From NCBI GenBank assembly GCA_934474025.1, contig CAKSMF010000005.1:1-64000 (forward strand): a stretch of DNA of 64,000 bases, given 5' to 3'. The translations under genes and the position numbers were made by a program. The stretch comes from an uncultured Ruminococcus sp. GTDB lineage: Bacteria; Bacillota; Clostridia; Oscillospirales; Ruminococcaceae. Shown piece by piece: positions 26,432 through 35,820 of the stretch. How positions within the stretch are numbered: the first letter of the stretch is position 1; each line of letters starts with the position of its first letter. Under the pieces are notes generated by a model, which saw nothing but the letters and a program-made list of their open reading frames with translations, made no database searches and had not been told where the DNA came from.

Positions 26432-27796
26432 TTATTTTTTCTTATTTTTTTCCATATACCTGTTAAGGAAACCGATATCATAGTTACCGTTTCTGAAATC
26501 AGGGTGTTTAATTATTTCAAGTTGAAAATCTATGTTAGTATCAACGCCTTCAACTATAAATTCAGATAAAGCCCACTTCATTTTTTTAATAGCGGTGCTT
26601 CTGTTTGAACCATGAGCAATAAGTTTGCTAATCATGGAATCATAATAAGGAGTAATTGTATAACCTTGATAAACAGCACCATCAATTCTTATACCAGGAC
26701 CACCAGGCATATATAAAGCGGTAATAGTTCCTGGAGATGGTCTGAAATCAAGAGTGGGATTTTCTGCATTAATTCTGCATTCAATTGCGTGACCATTGAG
26801 TTTAATGTCATCTTGAGTTATTTTGAGAGGAAGTCCGGAGGCGATTTCTATTTGAGCCTTAACAATGTCAATGCCGGTTACTTCTTCTGTGATAGGGTGT
26901 TCAACCTGAATACGAGTATTCATTTCCATAAAATAGAAGTCTCTGTTTTCGTCCACAAGAAATTCGATAGTACCTGCATTATAATAACCGCATTGTTTGG
27001 CAGCGATAACAGCAGCTTCTCCCATTTTTTTACGGAGTTCCGGAGTAACGATAGGACTCGGGCATTCTTCAAGAACTTTTTGATTACGTCTTTGCATAGA
27101 ACAGTCACGTTCACCAAGATATATAACATTTCCCTGTTGGTCAGCGAGTATTTGTATTTCAACATGGTGAGGATTTATAAGAAATTTTTCAATATAAACA
27201 GCGTCATCACCAAAGAAACTTTTAGCTTCACGTTGAGCGGAAAGCATTTGCATTTCGAGTTCTTCGGGTTTGTCAACACGTCTTATTCCACGACCGCCAC
27301 CGCCGGCAGAAGCCTTTACAAGAACAGGATATCCAGCTTTTTCAGCTATTTGCTTTGCCTCTTCTACGGAAGATACAGCCCCTTCAGACCCTGGAATTAC
27401 AGGAACGCCGGCTTTTTTCATAGTTTCCTTTGCAGCGGCTTTGTTTCCGAGCATTTCTATAGACTGATAAGAAGGACCTATAAAAACAATGTTATTTTGT
27501 TCGCAGAGACGGGCAAAATCAGCGTTTTCAGAGAGAAAGCCGAACCCAGGGTGAATAGCGTCCGCACCGCAGTTAAGAGCAGATTGAATTATAGCATTCA
27601 TGTTAAGATAGCTGTCTTTAGTGGCAGGAGGGCCAATGCAAATAGCCTCATCAGCGATTTGTGCATGAAGTGAATTTCTGTCTGCTGTTGAATATACAGC
27701 CACACATCTTATACCGAGTTCACGGCAAGCCCTGATGATTCGGACAGCTATTTCACCTCTGTTTGCTATAAGAATTTTTTTGAATATTTTATTCAT
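26432..27796 (-). CDS. accC: Biotin carboxylase (acetyl-CoA carboxylase)
   Basis: Carboxylates the biotin on AccB using ATP and bicarbonate. The ATP-grasp enzyme of 454 residues begins KKILIANRGEIAVRIIRACRELG and contains VPVIPGSEG, the glycine-rich loop KASAGGGGRGIR, ERDCSMQRRNQKVLEE and MEMNTRIQVEHPITEE. The frame is open to ATG 27808, but ATG 27796 has GGTGA 5 nt upstream, formed by the end of fabZ, and gives the family N-terminus. The genes overlap by 8 nt with this start. Confidence 0.96.
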   Translation of the reverse strand: MNKIFKKILIANRGEIAVRIIRACRELGIRCVAVYSTADRNSLHAQIADEAICIGPPATKDSYLNMNAIIQSALNCGADAIHPGFGFLSENADFARLCEQNNIVFIGPSYQSIEMLGNKAAAKETMKKAGVPVIPGSEGAVSSVEEAKQIAEKAGYPVLVKASAGGGGRGIRRVDKPEELEMQMLSAQREAKSFFGDDAVYIEKFLINPHHVEIQILADQQGNVIYLGERDCSMQRRNQKVLEECPSPIVTPELRKKMGEAAVIAAKQCGYYNAGTIEFLVDENRDFYFMEMNTRIQVEHPITEEVTGIDIVKAQIEIASGLPLKITQDDIKLNGHAIECRINAENPTLDFRPSPGTITALYMPGGPGIRIDGAVYQGYTITPYYDSMISKLIAHGSNRSTAIKKMKWALSEFIVEGVDTNIDFQLEIIKHPDFRNGNYDIGFLNRYMEKNKKK

Positions 27797-28241
27797 TTTT
27801 GTCACCATCGGTTACAATGAAAGTAATTTCGCAGGAAACAGCTTTTTCACCGCCAACAGAAGCCACAGCTTTTCCAGTACCGATAGGACCTCTTTGGCGA
27901 ATCATTTCTACTTCAAGGTCAAGAACGTCACCGGGTACGACTTGTCTGCGGAATTTAGCTTTGTCAATACCGCCAAAAAGTCCTACTTTGCCTTTAAATT
28001 CAGGTTTTGAGAGCATACAAACAGCACCAGCTTGAGCGAGCATTTCAATCATAAGTACACCGGGAGTTACTGGATAATTAGGAAAATGACCTTTAAACCA
28101 GAAATCATTTTCTTTAATATATTTTCTTGCTTTGATAGTTTGACCTACTTCCATTTCAAGAACTTCATCAATTAAAAGGAAAGGGTCACGATGGGGAATA
28201 ACTTCCATAATTTGTTCTTTATTCATAAGTATATCTGACAT
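27789..28241 (-). CDS. fabZ: 3-hydroxyacyl-ACP dehydratase FabZ
   Basis: Removes water from 3-hydroxyacyl-ACP in fatty-acid elongation. The 150-residue hot-dog protein has the catalytic His in IPHRDPFLLIDEV and the Glu in PGVLMIEMLAQAGAV, plus GHFPNYPVTPG. The length is typical. It overlaps accC and follows a 97-nt gap after accB that contains an mRNA hairpin. Confidence 0.96.
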   Translation of the reverse strand: MSDILMNKEQIMEVIPHRDPFLLIDEVLEMEVGQTIKARKYIKENDFWFKGHFPNYPVTPGVLMIEMLAQAGAVCMLSKPEFKGKVGLFGGIDKAKFRRQVVPGDVLDLEVEMIRQRGPIGTGKAVASVGGEKAVSCEITFIVTDGDKNE

Positions 28242-28294
28242 TTTATTATCCTCCGTTCTGATTTTGTAAAATAATGAAAAATTTTAATAACAAT

Positions 28295-28331
28295 TCACAG
28301 AGGAAAGAAAATTTTTTCGAGTCCCCTGTGA
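28295..28331 (-). promoter_or_regulatory. Intercistronic hairpin between accB and fabZ
   Basis: TCACAGAGG and CCCCTGTGA (28295-28303, 28323-28331 on +) can pair in the leftward mRNA. No proper T-run follows, so it is more likely an RNA-stability or processing element than a terminator. Confidence 0.4.
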
Positions 28332-28338
28332 TGAATAA

Positions 28339-28797
28339 TTATTTTATAATCATAATTGGCTGGTCATATTCAACAGCCTGACCGTCCGAGACAAGAATTT
28401 TATCAACAATTCCGTCAAATTCTGACTGAACTTCATTCATAAGTTTCATAGATTCGATAATCATTATAATATCGCCTTTTTTTACGGTATCACCGACTTT
28501 TACAAAAGCAGGCTTGTCGGGTGACGGTTTATCATAGAAAGTTCCTACTATTGGGGATTTAACTACATTTCCGGTAAAAGATTCTTTCTTTTCCTCATTT
28601 GGAACAGTTTGAGCAGTTGGAGGTGCTGGAACACTTACCGGCGAAACAGTCTGTATCTGAGTCTTTTTGCCTTTTATAGTAATGGTATCTCCATTGCTTG
28701 ATATAGTAATTTCAGAGAGTTCACGACTGCTTACGATATCAGCAAGTTTTTCAATAGTCTGAATGTCAATCTGTCCGTAGATTTTATTATTATCCAT
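28339..28797 (-). CDS. accB: Biotin carboxyl carrier protein of acetyl-CoA carboxylase
   Basis: Carries CO2 on biotin between AccC and AccA/AccD. The 152 residues have an N-terminal helical part, a Pro/Val/Thr-rich hinge (about 52-66) and the C-terminal biotinyl domain with ESMKLMNEV (Lys118 biotinylated). The usual sequence is A/V-M-K-M; here Ser replaces Ala and Leu the second Met, within known variation. It starts 16 nt after fabF. Confidence 0.95.
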   Translation of the reverse strand: MDNNKIYGQIDIQTIEKLADIVSSRELSEITISSNGDTITIKGKKTQIQTVSPVSVPAPPTAQTVPNEEKKESFTGNVVKSPIVGTFYDKPSPDKPAFVKVGDTVKKGDIIMIIESMKLMNEVQSEFDGIVDKILVSDGQAVEYDQPIMIIK

Positions 28798-28813
28798 GCA
28801 ATATAACTCCTTA

Positions 28814-30064
28814 TCAGATTTTTTTCAAGCAGATTGTTGCGTTATGACCGCCAAAGCCAAGGGAATTTGAAAGAGCAACATTAACATCTTGATTAATATT
28901 TTTTTCTGTGCAGTAATTAAGGTCACATTCTTCATCAGGAACTTTATATCCGATAGTCTTGTGGATAAGACCTTCTTGAATTGATTTAGCAGTTACAACG
29001 GCTTCAACAGCACCGGCAGCACCTAAAAGATGACCTATCATTGACTTAGTGGAATTAATTTTTACATTGTAAGCCTCATCACCGAGAGCGAGTTTGATAG
29101 CAGCGGTTTCGTATTTGTCGTTAAGACCGGTTGAAGTTCCGTGAGCGTTAATGTAATCAACTTCAGCAGGAGAAACACCAGCTTCACGCATAGCGAGAGT
29201 CATACCCATTCCGGCAGCTTCACCGGACGGCATAGGTGAAGTCATGTGATAAGCGTCACAAGTTGCACCATAACCGGCTACTTCTGCGTAAATTTTAGCA
29301 CCACGGGCAATAGCGTGTTCATATTCTTCAAGAACGAGTATAGCACTTCCTTCACCGAGGACGAAACCTTTTCTTTCCTTGTCGAATGGAATTGAAGCAC
29401 GTTCGAGGTCATCGGATTTAGTAAGGGCTTTCATATTTGCGAAACCACCGAATGTAAATTCTTCATGAGTGCTTTCTGTACCGCCGGCAAGACAAACATC
29501 AAGATAGCCGTCTTTGATTTTTCTGAAAGCTTCTCCTATTGAGTGAGTACCAGAAGAACAAGCGGTAGTAACGTCAAAATTAGCACCTCTGAAACCTGTT
29601 TTCATTGCGATAGTACCGGCAGCCATATTGCTTATCATCATAGGAACATAGAATACAGAGATTCTGCTGACCCCCTTGTTAAGATATTTGTTGTGTTCGT
29701 TTATAGTAAGGTCAATTCCGCCTATTCCTGAACCGACAATAACGCCTGCTTTATAAGGGTCAATATCTGAAAAATCTGTTCCGGCGTCCTGTAAAGCCTC
29801 ATGTGAAGCAACAACAGCATACTTAGTAAAAGTATCCATACGCTTGGCTTCTTTTTTGTCGAAACAGCCTTTTATATCATAATAATTTGTTTCATCGAAA
29901 TCACGAACTATACCAGCAATTTTAACTCCAACATTTGAAGTATCAAACATATCAATATATGAAAAACCTATTTTATTTTCCTTGATACCAGACCAGAACT
30001 TTTCTACACCTGTACCAAGTGGAGTAATCGCTCCCATACCAGTAATAACAACTCTTCTGCTCAT
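28814..30064 (-). CDS. fabF: 3-oxoacyl-ACP synthase II
   Basis: Elongates acyl-ACP with malonyl-ACP. The 416-residue thiolase-fold enzyme has the active Cys in TTACSSGTHS (Cys169) and two His in INAHGTSTG and SMIGHLLGAAGAVEA. The length is normal. A 127-nt gap with weak hairpins separates it from fabG upstream. Confidence 0.96.
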   Translation of the reverse strand: MSRRVVITGMGAITPLGTGVEKFWSGIKENKIGFSYIDMFDTSNVGVKIAGIVRDFDETNYYDIKGCFDKKEAKRMDTFTKYAVVASHEALQDAGTDFSDIDPYKAGVIVGSGIGGIDLTINEHNKYLNKGVSRISVFYVPMMISNMAAGTIAMKTGFRGANFDVTTACSSGTHSIGEAFRKIKDGYLDVCLAGGTESTHEEFTFGGFANMKALTKSDDLERASIPFDKERKGFVLGEGSAILVLEEYEHAIARGAKIYAEVAGYGATCDAYHMTSPMPSGEAAGMGMTLAMREAGVSPAEVDYINAHGTSTGLNDKYETAAIKLALGDEAYNVKINSTKSMIGHLLGAAGAVEAVVTAKSIQEGLIHKTIGYKVPDEECDLNYCTEKNINQDVNVALSNSLGFGGHNATICLKKI

Positions 30065-30191
30065 AAATAAATCCTTTCTTGATTTTTGAATTACATGTTT
30101 TTTATAAATCCACGTTCGGCAATTTTACCGTACAAGACATCATCAGTTATTAATTTTCATTTTATCCCACTTGAAGAAGGGATTTTTTTAA

Positions 30192-30932
30192 TTACATTGA
30201 AAGACCGCCTGAAATTTCGATAACCTGACCAGTTACATACGAAGCGTTTTCAGAAACTAGGAAAGAAACAACAGAAGCGATTTCTTCCGGTTCACCGTAT
30301 CTTCTTAAAGCAACGTTTTCAAGCATTTTAGCCTTTAAATCATCTGAAAGGACATCTGTCATCGGAGTACGGATAAGTCCTGGAGCAACTGCATTGCAGG
30401 TAATGTTTTTTCTGCCGTATTCTTTTGCCACACTTTTTGTCATACCGATTATAGCAGCTTTTGAGGCAGAATAATTAACTTGTCCGGGGTTTCCGTAAAG
30501 ACCAGCAACAGAAGAAACATTTACAATACTTCCATGTTTTTGTTTCATCATAACACTGCAAACATTTTTCATCATATTGTAGACGCTTTTCTGATTTACT
30601 GCAATAACAGCATCATAAGCATCTTCGGTCATTCTTGCAAGTAAACTATCCTTGGTAATGCCGGCATTGTTTACAAGAGCATCGATAGTACCGAAATCAG
30701 CTTTAACCTGTTTAACCATGCTTTCGCAGTCAGCAAATTTTGAAACATCAGCAGAATAGCATTCAGCTCTTACGCCGAATTTTTTACATTCTTCTGCAAC
30801 GGCAAGAGCTTTTTCCTTGTCGCTGTCGCTTGGATAGTGATTGATAGCAACATCAAAACCGTCCTTTGCGAGTCTTTTTGCAATGCAAGCACCTATTCCC
30901 TGTGATGCACCTGTAATAATTGCTGTAGCCAT
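30192..30932 (-). CDS. fabG: 3-oxoacyl-ACP reductase
   Basis: NADPH-dependent reduction of 3-oxoacyl-ACP. The 246-residue short-chain dehydrogenase has cofactor motif GASQGIG (8-14), NNAG, catalytic Ser in NVSSVAGL and the Tyr-Lys pair in YSASKAA. Its length and the C-terminal YVTGQVIEISGGLSM are typical of FabG. It is the fourth gene of the leftward operon. Confidence 0.95.
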   Translation of the reverse strand: MATAIITGASQGIGACIAKRLAKDGFDVAINHYPSDSDKEKALAVAEECKKFGVRAECYSADVSKFADCESMVKQVKADFGTIDALVNNAGITKDSLLARMTEDAYDAVIAVNQKSVYNMMKNVCSVMMKQKHGSIVNVSSVAGLYGNPGQVNYSASKAAIIGMTKSVAKEYGRKNITCNAVAPGLIRTPMTDVLSDDLKAKMLENVALRRYGEPEEIASVVSFLVSENASYVTGQVIEISGGLSM

Positions 30933-31067
30933 AATTTTTTTAATCCTCCGATTTATATATTTTGTTTGTAAATTCAGATTTCATAAAAATTCTCTTACAT
31001 TTTTGGCAGTATTTTGCAGAAATATTCGTTATTTGAGTTTATGTAATAAAAGAATTTCAGTTGTTCT

Positions 31068-31319
31068 TTATTTAAGATTTGCGAAAATTTTCCCGCATTT
31101 TTTGCAATAACCCGCCGTAATGTCAAGTTTATTTTTAATTTTGTGGTAAGATGTCATAGGAAATACACCTATACATTCGTTGATGTGTTTTACAACCACT
31201 TTTTTATCAGAATACCACCATACATATTCTGCAATGGAACGTCCATTAGGAATTATAAGATTGCCGAATTCAAGTTTTCCACTGCAAAGTGGGCAGTATT
31301 TAAAATTTAATTCATTCAT
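31068..31319 (-). CDS. Small zinc-ribbon protein in the fatty-acid operon
   Basis: An 83-residue protein with two Cys pairs, CPLCSG near the N-terminus and CKKCGK near the C-terminus, flanking a central EYVWWYSDKK stretch. This pattern resembles the PF20097-type zinc-ribbon family of unknown function found in many Clostridia. It overlaps fabK by 4 nt (ATGA), so it is translated with the enoyl reductase, yet no role in fatty-acid synthesis is known. A regulatory or assembly role is possible but unproven. Confidence 0.7.
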   Translation of the reverse strand: MNELNFKYCPLCSGKLEFGNLIIPNGRSIAEYVWWYSDKKVVVKHINECIGVFPMTSYHKIKNKLDITAGYCKKCGKIFANLK

Positions 31320-32242
31320 CTGTTAAGGAGTTTTTCAGCCTGTTCCATGATTTCCTTTATGATAGCACTGCAAGGTTTAATTTCATTTACCATACCGGCG
31401 ATAGCACCGCAAAGGAATGAACCGCTTTCAAGGTCGCCGTCAACAACTGCACGTCTTAAAGCACCAACAGTAAGCTTTTCAAATTCTTCCGGAGAAATTG
31501 AACCATTCTTTTCACCATTGGCAAGCTGTTTAGCAAATTTTGTTTTAATGTTTCTGCAAGGGTGACCGGTATAACGACCTGTAACAATGTTATCAGTATC
31601 TTTTGCTTTAATAACAAGGTCTTTGAAAGTCTGATGAATCTGGCATTCTTCAGAGGCAAGGAAACGTGTTCCAATCTGAACGCCCTCAGCACCGAGCATA
31701 AAGGAAGCAGCCATACCACGACCATCAGCGATACCGCCGGCAGCTATTACAGGAATTGAAACAGCGTCTACTACCTGCGGAACAAGACACATAGTAGTAT
31801 TTTCACCGATATGACCGCCGGATTCAGTACCTTCTGCAACAACGGCATCAGCACCGGCTTTTTCCATACGTTTTGCAAGAGCAACGGACGGGATAACAGG
31901 AATTACTTTAACACCGGCGTTTTTCCATGCGGATATATACTTTCCGGGATTTCCTGCACCTGTTGTGACTACTGATATTTTTTCATCAATTACGAGCTGA
32001 GCCAAATCGTCAGCATTGTCACTCATAAGCATTATGTTTACACCAAAAGGCTTGTCAGTTTTTTCCTTGCAGAGATGAATCTGTTCACGGAGGTAATCAA
32101 TAGGAGCATTTCCACCTGCTATAAGACCTACACCACCTGCATTTGATACGGCGGAAGCAAGTTTGTGTTCAGCAACCCAAGCCATACCGCCTTGAATAAT
32201 AGGGCATTCACAGCCCAAAAGTTCAGTTATTCTAGTTTTCAT
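31316..32242 (-). CDS. fabK: Enoyl-ACP reductase II (FMN-dependent)
   Basis: Last reduction step of fatty-acid elongation, by the flavoprotein FabK instead of FabI. The 308-residue TIM barrel starts ITELLGCECPIIQGGMAWV and has GVGLIAGGNAP, a VVAEGTESGGHIGE loop and IPVIAAGGIADGRGMAASFMLGAEGVQIGTRF-like flavin/phosphate-binding segments (given here in part). This is the nitronate-monooxygenase-like family; its place between fabH and fabG supports the FabK call. Confidence 0.92.
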   Translation of the reverse strand: MKTRITELLGCECPIIQGGMAWVAEHKLASAVSNAGGVGLIAGGNAPIDYLREQIHLCKEKTDKPFGVNIMLMSDNADDLAQLVIDEKISVVTTGAGNPGKYISAWKNAGVKVIPVIPSVALAKRMEKAGADAVVAEGTESGGHIGENTTMCLVPQVVDAVSIPVIAAGGIADGRGMAASFMLGAEGVQIGTRFLASEECQIHQTFKDLVIKAKDTDNIVTGRYTGHPCRNIKTKFAKQLANGEKNGSISPEEFEKLTVGALRRAVVDGDLESGSFLCGAIAGMVNEIKPCSAIIKEIMEQAEKLLNR

Positions 32243-32289
32243 AATTTTGTTTTCTCCTTTTTATGTTATTTTATAGGGTAATAAACGGA

Positions 32290-33276
32290 TTAATATTCAA
32301 GAACTATTCCACCGTAAGTCAGACCAGCTCCGAAACCTATCATGGCAAGTTTCTGACCACGTTTTATAATACCTTTTTCAACTGCTTCATGAAGAGCAAG
32401 TGGAATTGATGCACTTGAAGTGTTTCCGTAGCGGTCAAGAGTAACAATGAATTTATCCATAGAAACGCCCAGTTTTTTAGCAGCGGTTTCAATAATTCTT
32501 ATATTAGCCTGATGTGGAATAAACCAATCAATATCTTCTTTTTTGATTCCTGATTTTTCAGAGATGATTTCAAAGGATTTAGGAAGTGCCTGAGTTGCAA
32601 ATTTGTACACTTCCTTGCCGTTCTGATAGAGTTTGTGAAGAGGATTATTGGTAAATCCGTCATCAAAATCTTTATCAACTTTGACTTCTGGAGCAACCTG
32701 TAAAGCTCTTGCACAAAGGTAACTTGCACCACTGCCGTCAGATGCGAGATGTGAATAATAAATTTTATCACTTTTTTCAACAATAACAGCAGCAGCACCA
32801 TCTCCGAAAAGTATACATGATGAACGGTCACTGAAATCAACAAATCTTGATAAAGCTTCGTTAGCAACAACAAGAACATATTTAAGATTGTCATCAGTAG
32901 CAAGAAAGCGTCTTGCAGTATCTAAGGCATAAATAAAACCTGTGCAGGCAGCATTTATATCAAAAGCAGCAGCATTGACAGCACCTGTTTTGTATTGTAT
33001 AACGCTTGCCATGCTTGGAGTGTGGAAGTCAGAAGTGGCAGTTGAAGAAATTACTAAACCTATATTTTCCGGAGAGATTCCGGCATTTTCAATAGCTTTA
33101 AGACTTGCCTGAGTACCCATATACCAAGTAGGTTCCCAGCCAGCCATACGACGTTCAGTTATGCCGGTTCTTGTACGAATCCATTCATCATTTGTATCAA
33201 CAAATCGTGTGAAGTCATTATTAGTCAATTTTTGTTCCGGAACATAACTGCCAAGTCCTACAATATTAATTCCCAT
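32290..33276 (-). CDS. fabH: 3-oxoacyl-ACP synthase III
   Basis: Starts fatty-acid synthesis by condensing acyl-CoA with malonyl-ACP. The 328 residues have Cys111 in DINAACTGF, His in FIPHQANIRI and Asn in YGNTSSASIP, the full triad. The length is typical. It is the first gene of the leftward operon, 54 nt from a predicted transcription start shared back to back with the fabD promoter. AGGAAG precedes the ATG. Confidence 0.96.
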   Translation of the reverse strand: MGINIVGLGSYVPEQKLTNNDFTRFVDTNDEWIRTRTGITERRMAGWEPTWYMGTQASLKAIENAGISPENIGLVISSTATSDFHTPSMASVIQYKTGAVNAAAFDINAACTGFIYALDTARRFLATDDNLKYVLVVANEALSRFVDFSDRSSCILFGDGAAAVIVEKSDKIYYSHLASDGSGASYLCARALQVAPEVKVDKDFDDGFTNNPLHKLYQNGKEVYKFATQALPKSFEIISEKSGIKKEDIDWFIPHQANIRIIETAAKKLGVSMDKFIVTLDRYGNTSSASIPLALHEAVEKGIIKRGQKLAMIGFGAGLTYGGIVLEY

Positions 33277-33315
33277 AAATCTAAACTTCCTTCCAAAAAA
33301 ATAATTTATAAATAG

Positions 33316-33344
33316 TTGTCAAAATCAAAAAATTATGTTATAGT
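33316..33344 (+). promoter_or_regulatory. SigA-type promoter for fabD
   Basis: TTGTCA (33316-33321), a 17-bp spacer and TATAGT (33339-33344). The leader to fabD would be ~180 nt. A TTTGATTTTGACA sequence on the opposite strand (about 33317-33329) resembles the TTTGA..TCAAA box of FabT/MarR-type lipid regulators, with three mismatches. Confidence 0.65.
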
Positions 33345-33364
33345 ATTATTGTATACAGAATCAA
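33337..33364 (-). promoter_or_regulatory. Promoter of the fabH operon, overlapping the fabD promoter
   Basis: On the minus strand TTGATT (33364-33359), a 16-bp spacer and TATAAC (33342-33337). The two divergent -10 elements share four bases (33339-33342), so polymerase cannot occupy both at once. Confidence 0.55.
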
Positions 33365-33530
33365 AGTACACATATCTATTTTAAATCATTTCCGGTTTTT
33401 TTGCAATGATATTTTTATACTTTGGCTATTGGAGAATAAAATATCGTCATTTATCACAAATAATATATGTGGAAATAGTTCATTTTTACCAATGACAGTA
33501 TATGTAATAAAGAAAGGATATATATTAATT

Positions 33531-34430
33531 ATGACAATTTCACTTTTTTCCGGACAGGGTTCACAGTATGTCGGCATGGGCAAAGATTTTGCAGAAGTTC
33601 CGGCACTCAGAAGTATTATTGATAAGGGCTCAGAAATTCTTGAACGTGACCTTATGGCTGTTCTTACCGAATTACCACAGGAGGAACTTTCACTTACTAT
33701 AAATGCCCAGCCGGCAATTATGACAGTATCACTTATGGCACTTGAGGGTGCTAAACAGAAAGGTTTCGAATTTGACGGAGTGGCAGGACATTCACTTGGT
33801 GAATATGCAGCTATGCAGGCATCTGGAATGATTACTCTTGAGGACGCATTTCGCCTTATAAAAGCAAGAGCAGAGGCAATGGACGAATCAGCAAGAACAA
33901 CTAAAGGTACAATGTCAGCTATTATGAAAATAGCTCCGGAAACCGTTGCAGAAGTTTGTGAAAAGGCTAAGAATTATGTATCTGCTGTAAACTATAATTC
34001 ACCTGTTCAGACAGTAATTGCAGGTACTCCGGAGGGCGTGGCAGAAGTAAGCGAAATTTTCAAAGAAATGAAAGGAAGAGTTATTCCTCTTAGTGTTGCA
34101 GGAGCATTTCATTCTAAACTCATGCAGAAAGCTTCTGAAAAGTTTTATGAAACAGCAAAGACAATAACATTCAAGAAACCGGAAGTTAAATATTATTCAA
34201 ACGTTACTGGCGGAGAACTTACAGATTTTTCTGATATGCCGTCACTTCTTGCAAAACACATTGTATCGCCTGTAAAATTTACATCAGAACTCATGGCAAT
34301 GTATAAAGACGGTGCGACAAAGTTTGTAGAATTCGGAGCAGGAAAAACATTGACGGGACTTGTAAAAAAGACTCTCAAAGATGTTGAAGCTTTCAACGTT
34401 GAGAATATGGAAGGTCTTGCAAATTTATAA
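33531..34430 (+). CDS. fabD: Malonyl-CoA:ACP transacylase
   Basis: Loads malonyl groups on ACP for FabH and FabF. The 299 residues have FSGQGSQYVGMG at the N-terminus, the nucleophile in GHSLGEYAA (Ser88), and His in AFHSKLM. The frame is open 34 codons upstream, but MTISLFSGQG is the family start. The best ribosome site (AAAGGA, 33513) is 13 nt away, longer than usual. It is divergent from the rest of the fatty-acid genes and followed by aroE 17 nt later. Confidence 0.94.
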   Translation: MTISLFSGQGSQYVGMGKDFAEVPALRSIIDKGSEILERDLMAVLTELPQEELSLTINAQPAIMTVSLMALEGAKQKGFEFDGVAGHSLGEYAAMQASGMITLEDAFRLIKARAEAMDESARTTKGTMSAIMKIAPETVAEVCEKAKNYVSAVNYNSPVQTVIAGTPEGVAEVSEIFKEMKGRVIPLSVAGAFHSKLMQKASEKFYETAKTITFKKPEVKYYSNVTGGELTDFSDMPSLLAKHIVSPVKFTSELMAMYKDGATKFVEFGAGKTLTGLVKKTLKDVEAFNVENMEGLANL

Positions 34431-34447
34431 TAAGGAGATTTCTAAAA

Positions 34448-35284
34448 ATGGAAAAATATGCTTTAATCGGACACCCTTTAGGACATTCAATGTCACCTCT
34501 TATACATGAAAGCCTTTTTGCACTTAGTGGAAAAAACGATGTTTCATATGAACTTGTTGATATTGCACCCGAAAAGCTTTCAGCAAGCGAAGAACTTATA
34601 AAGAGCTTTAACGGACTTAATGTAACGATTCCGCATAAACAGAACGTTATACCATTCATGAGTGAACTCGGAGCAAGTGCAGAAAGATATCATTCAGTAA
34701 ACTGTATACAGAATCAGAACGGCAAGCTTACAGGATATAATACTGATTGTGATGGTTTTCTTATGTCTGCCGAAAAGCTTCCTATAAGTGAAAACGTTGC
34801 GGTTTTAGGTTGTGGCGGAGTAGGAAGAATGATAGCTATTGAAACAGCTTTGCATGGTGGAAAACTCACTCTTGCAGTAATTCCGCAGGATGTGAAAAAT
34901 GCACAGATTCTCATGGCGGAGATACTTTCAAAATGCAGTGATGCATCTGTAAGAATCGTTGATATATCCACACTTGATGAAGGATTTGACCTTGTTATAA
35001 ATGCAACTCCTGTCGGAATGTATCCTAAAACAGATGCTTGTGCAATATCCAATAGTGTAATTGAAAAGAGCAGAAGTTTCTTTGATGTAGTCTATAATCC
35101 TACTGAAACACTTCTTATGAAGAAAGCAAGAAGTCAGGGAAAAACAGCTATAGGCGGAGCATCAATGCTTGTATATCAGGCTGTAAAGGCTCATGAAATA
35201 TGGTATGGCGGAGAGTTTAAAACAGAAGATATTGACAAGATTATAAAGGCTGTTGAAGAATCTGTAAATTCTATGAATAAGTAA
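34448..35284 (+). CDS. aroE: Shikimate dehydrogenase
   Basis: NADPH-dependent reduction of 3-dehydroshikimate in aromatic amino acid synthesis. The 278 residues start YALIGHPLGHSMSPLIHE, have catalytic Lys in NVTIPHKQNV, Asp in GYNTDCDGF, the dinucleotide motif VLGCGGVGRM and INATPVGMYP. The length is typical. It is co-directional with fabD and aroK, an unusual coupling of fatty-acid and shikimate genes. Confidence 0.94.
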   Translation: MEKYALIGHPLGHSMSPLIHESLFALSGKNDVSYELVDIAPEKLSASEELIKSFNGLNVTIPHKQNVIPFMSELGASAERYHSVNCIQNQNGKLTGYNTDCDGFLMSAEKLPISENVAVLGCGGVGRMIAIETALHGGKLTLAVIPQDVKNAQILMAEILSKCSDASVRIVDISTLDEGFDLVINATPVGMYPKTDACAISNSVIEKSRSFFDVVYNPTETLLMKKARSQGKTAIGGASMLVYQAVKAHEIWYGGEFKTEDIDKIIKAVEESVNSMNK

Positions 35285-35312
35285 TGGAAGAATACAGAGA
35301 GGAGAATATAAA

Positions 35313-35807
35313 ATGACAATATATTTATGTGGGTTCATGGGTTGCGGAAAATCCACAATAGGTGAACTTCTTGCTAAAAAAACCGGAAATGCTTTTTGTG
35401 ATACAGATGAACTTATAGTTAAAAATCAGGCAATGACTATTCCGGAAATATTTTCGCAGAAAGGTGAACCCTATTTCCGTAAAGTTGAGGCTGAAACAGT
35501 AAAATCAGTTTGCGGAAAAAATGCTGTTGTATCCTGCGGAGGAGGTGCAATGCTTAATTCTGATACTGCCGACTTTGTAAAGAAAAACGGTGGTAAAATA
35601 ATTTTTCTTGATGTTCCTTTTGAGGAGTGTTATAGCAGAATAGGTGGTGACAAAAACAGACCTATTGTTATGAATAACACCAAAGAACAACTTGAAGAAA
35701 TTTATAATAATCGTCATAGTTTGTATGAAAAAAATTCAACATCAATGGTTGAGGCTGTAGGAAGTCCTAATGAAATAGCCGAAACTATTGTTGATATTCT
35801 CAGATAA
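35313..35807 (+). CDS. aroK: Shikimate kinase
   Basis: Phosphorylates shikimate at the 3-hydroxyl. The 164-residue P-loop kinase has Walker A GFMGCGKST (near 7-15), DTDELI, the shikimate-binding EPYFRKVEAE, CGGGAML and the lid Arg in GGDKNRPI. Its size is that of the family. It follows aroE after 28 nt with GAGGAG before its ATG, and precedes the amidohydrolase gene by 13 nt. Confidence 0.94.
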   Translation: MTIYLCGFMGCGKSTIGELLAKKTGNAFCDTDELIVKNQAMTIPEIFSQKGEPYFRKVEAETVKSVCGKNAVVSCGGGAMLNSDTADFVKKNGGKIIFLDVPFEECYSRIGGDKNRPIVMNNTKEQLEEIYNNRHSLYEKNSTSMVEAVGSPNEIAETIVDILR

Positions 35808-35820
35808 GAACGGAGATAAT

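Noticed and set aside
26789..27673. 294-codon frame opposite accC
   Set aside because: It mirrors a well-conserved gene; composition (Phe/Ser/Tyr-rich) and lack of a start signal show it is a shadow.
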